Part shown: one piece after another, positions 61,269 through 64,000 of the stretch
Layout of the letters: each line of letters opens with the position of its first letter
Numbering within the stretch: position 1 is the first letter of the stretch
Origin: Acorus gramineus
Lineage: Eukaryota; Streptophyta; Magnoliopsida; Acorales; Acoraceae
Direction: 5' to 3'
DNA length: 64,000 bases
Assembly (NCBI GenBank): GCA_030737835.1
Contig: JAUJYN010000033.1
Location: forward strand, 1,588,291 to 1,652,290
Translations under genes and position numbers: made by a program
The notes under the pieces: generated by a model
What the model was told of the DNA's origin: nothing
Seen by the model: the letters and a program-made list of their open reading frames with translations, nothing else
Databases searched by the model: none

Positions 61269-64000
61269 TGTCACGCCCCAGGGCGGCCGTCCCCGGGACG
61301 CGGCAAGTGGTATATATGATATCAGCAGTCTATACGGGAGGTCAATAACATACTCTAAACAACATCCAAAATGACAACAAAGAGGCTGACACGATATATA
61401 CACAAGTAGCGGAAGCTAAAAGACTGAATCTGTAATTCAAAGACATATTACAGACTCGATACATAATCAACTGTCCTGTGAGAGCCAATATATATACACG
61501 ACATCCAAATATAATACAAACGCGTGCTCAAGCACGGAATACAATACATACAAGCAAAGGGGGATGCTGAATGGCCTCTAACACGAAGAACGTGACGCTG
61601 CTCCGCTACTGCTGACGTGCCTCGGAGAGCTCCTCCTGCTGATCCGACTCAGATATCACTGGAGAAAAATATATGAGAGGGGTGAGCCACACGCTCAGTG
61701 AATAGCACAACCCATGCATCACAATTCATATTAACCTCAAATCATTCATAGCCTCTAAGTGGCAATAACTACACAATCCAATGGGTCGCTACATCGCCGA
61801 CCCACCACACCCTCACCCTCACCCTCAAACTGGTGACATGGTCTTTTAGGACTGACTAGGCTGTTAATCACCCTTGGTCCACCGATAGCCTCTCCTCCAC
61901 ACCGTAGCTCGCCTGGTCTACTCCCACGATTCAGCATAGTCCGAAACCAAATCAGGAGGTGCCTACTGATGGGAGCCCTCTGTCAGGACGGCCTGTCTAA
62001 CGCTGAGGAGTCCCTACACGGATCCAACGAAGGGAAGAGAAACAGCCTACCCACACGGATACGATCCACTTGGATCCGCCGACACCGATCTCAACTCTAC
62101 AAATGTCATGAATTCTTCAGAATTCCTCCAGGGCGCATAACTAAGATGCGGAGAAGCATATATTATAACCACAAGGTTATAATATTCTCTAAGGCATGCT
62201 AATCACAAAAACTCGCATTTGATTTAAATAAATTAAACTAAATGGCACGCATGCGTAGGTCGAGGCTTTCCTAGCATGAAACAGGGTGACAGGATGCGTT
62301 GGCCTTTACACATATCATGAGGGTGCATATCCCTAACATGCAAGGCCTAGGGTGGCATGCATACTACATATTAATCATGCTTGCATAGATTACAATTAAT
62401 ACTATCTAATATGCAATTATGGTGCCCCAGGGAAAGGCAATGCACGCCTACGTGCATCGAACGCCTCCCAACTGGGTTGGATTGTCCCACTCACCAATAT
62501 CTGGTTCGTCGCGTGATCGTCCGTCGAGATCTGCAAGACATGGGAATCAAACTGGTGAGTAAAATACACAAATACGCAATAAATACGCTAGAAATACCCA
62601 ACACTCGGACAAGCATGCATACGGGCCCGTACGCACGCGAGTCCGAGTGCCCCGACACACTCCGCAACCCCGGGCAGCCATGCGCACGGCCACCCGCACG
62701 CACGCGCACGGGTGCGCATGCACGCACGCAGCCCCGCGCCCCGGGCGCACTGCCGCGCCCCAGCCCGAGCACCCAGGCGCGCTGTCGCGCCCCTACCCGC
62801 ATGCCCAGACACGCTGCCGCGCGCGCACGCACGCTCGCGCGCGCCCGCGCGCACCGCGCGTCCAGCCCCGGGTGCACCCACGCACTGCGCCCCAGCGTAG
62901 CACCTCGCGCGCACACCCCCACGCACTGCGCCCCAGCGCAGTATCCCCGCGCGCACTGCGCCCCCTGCGCAGCACCCGCTCGCACGCCCGCGCGTAGGCG
63001 CGCACGCTAACCAGCACGCCCGACTGCGTGCCTGCGCCTGCCTGTGCTTACCTGCGCGCGCAGGCTCGCACGGATGACCCCGCACGCGCGCTTGAGCCAC
63101 TCCCACACCCCCAACAGCCCCCAAGTGCCCCCCTCCAACCCCCTAACCACCATGCATTCCATGCATACCTATATGCAACCCTAAACAAGCATCTACACTA
63201 GAAAAAGGAAGGAAGAAAGCTCACCCAAAGAGAGGAAGGGAAGGGGAGGAATTCGGGTGCTCTTCGCGCACCGATTCGCCACCACCAAGACCACCACCAC
63301 CAAGCCCTCTTCTCAGCCTAAGAGGGGCTGAAAACAGAGGAGAAGAGGTGCCATGAGAGGAGGAAAAACAAAGGGAAATGGAAATCTAACACCATGGAAA
63401 GATAGATCGGGTCCTCACCTTCCTTTTCTCCTTCTAGGGTTTTCTTGTTCAACCACTCTAGCTAGATCAAATGGGGGTTTAAAGAGAAGATGAGAGAGCT
63501 TGAGAGAGTTGGAGAAGAAGATGAATAGGGGGGAGACACTATTCTTGGGCGTGGACCTCATTTAAGTCACACACACACCACACACACACACTCACACACT
63601 CACAACTTACACTTGGGGGAAAACAATTAGGTTAAGCTAGGTTTACGTGCACTTTGACTTGGGTCAACCTAACCATACTAGAAAACAAAAGAGTTGACCA
63701 AGTCATGGGCCCACATTGACCAAGTCAAGTCTCCCAATGACTTTTCGATTGGTCAAAACCCGGATACGATTCGAAACTGTGAAATTCTGAAACGTTACCG
63801 GAATTCGATGAAATTTTTGTGAGTGGCTTGAAATGGCACCAGGACACATAATATGCAGTTAGATTTTCAATCGCAGTCCTCAAGCTCATGATGATAGCTA
63901 AAAGTCCAAAATTTTAGCGGTTACGATCGAAAGAAGAAAAAATTGTAAAAACTGCCAGAATGCTCCAATGGTGACCAGAAGGATAAAAGTGACACATATA
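61269..64000 (-). repeat. LTR of the TGTCACGCCCC family running to the window end
   Basis: It starts TGTCACGCCCC at 61269 after CCCTT (61264-61268, likely target duplication). It contains the CGCGCAC GC-rich block (62620-63090), a (CA)n stretch (63565-63605) and the conserved terminal block, ending GTGACACATATA at 64000, so only about five bases of its terminus are missing. It is very similar to the fragment at 1-1342. Confidence 0.92.

Overview
This window is intergenic, transposon-dense nuclear DNA of a flowering plant. The evidence is nested Ty3/gypsy retrotransposons of plant lineages (a chromodomain Tekay/Del-like element and two Tat-like elements with a second RNase H), plant hAT elements, Tourist-like MITEs, and one host gene with spliceosomal introns and a plant-type clade B PP2C structure. 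No rRNA, tRNA, CRISPR or bacterial-type operon is visible. The species cannot be named from the sequence.

Layout. 1-2559: two LTR fragments in opposite orientation. 2560-4264: AT-rich DNA and a decayed BED-finger hAT transposase. 4265-18648: a complete minus-strand chromodomain gypsy element (TSD TTTTA) inserted in that hAT; its left LTR carries a nested solo LTR (5339-8889, TSD CACCC). 18654-19435: the rest of the hAT, up to its terminus. 19668-23318: a small hAT-like element (8-bp TSD ATTTCATC) split by a solo LTR (19681-22745, TSD ACATT). 23327-25085: AT-rich DNA with a diverged tandem pair. 25294-27353: the only intact host gene seen, a five-exon PP2C phosphatase on the minus strand with a MAPK-docking-like motif. 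28304-29191: two nested MITEs of one family. 29551-30434: a non-autonomous hAT (TSD TTTGGAGG). 30673-43462: a complete but decayed minus-strand Tat-like element (TSD AAAAG) with two related genes on its antisense strand. 43468-46611: AT-rich DNA. 46612-49735: a decayed TTF/DUF4371-type hAT. 50582-59411: a second Tat-like element, plus strand, containing two solo LTRs with perfect TSDs (51338-53458 CATGT; 54025-55328 GCCAC) and cut at 59412 by another LTR of the TGTCACGCCCC family, itself cut at 61269 by one more copy that runs to the window end.

How it fits together. The order of insertion can be read from the TSDs: old hAT and Tat copies were hit by gypsy elements, which were then hit by their own relatives, and several insertions have collapsed to solo LTRs. 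The TGTCACGCCCC LTR family is the most numerous (seven copies in one orientation) and carries a GC-rich, CpG-rich block, a G-quadruplex-type repeat and a conserved series of small hairpins. The most unusual signals are that hairpin series, a repeated 24-nt palindrome in other noncoding repeats, and the duplicated, intron-bearing antisense genes inside the Tat element. No complete new system can be demonstrated from sequence alone.
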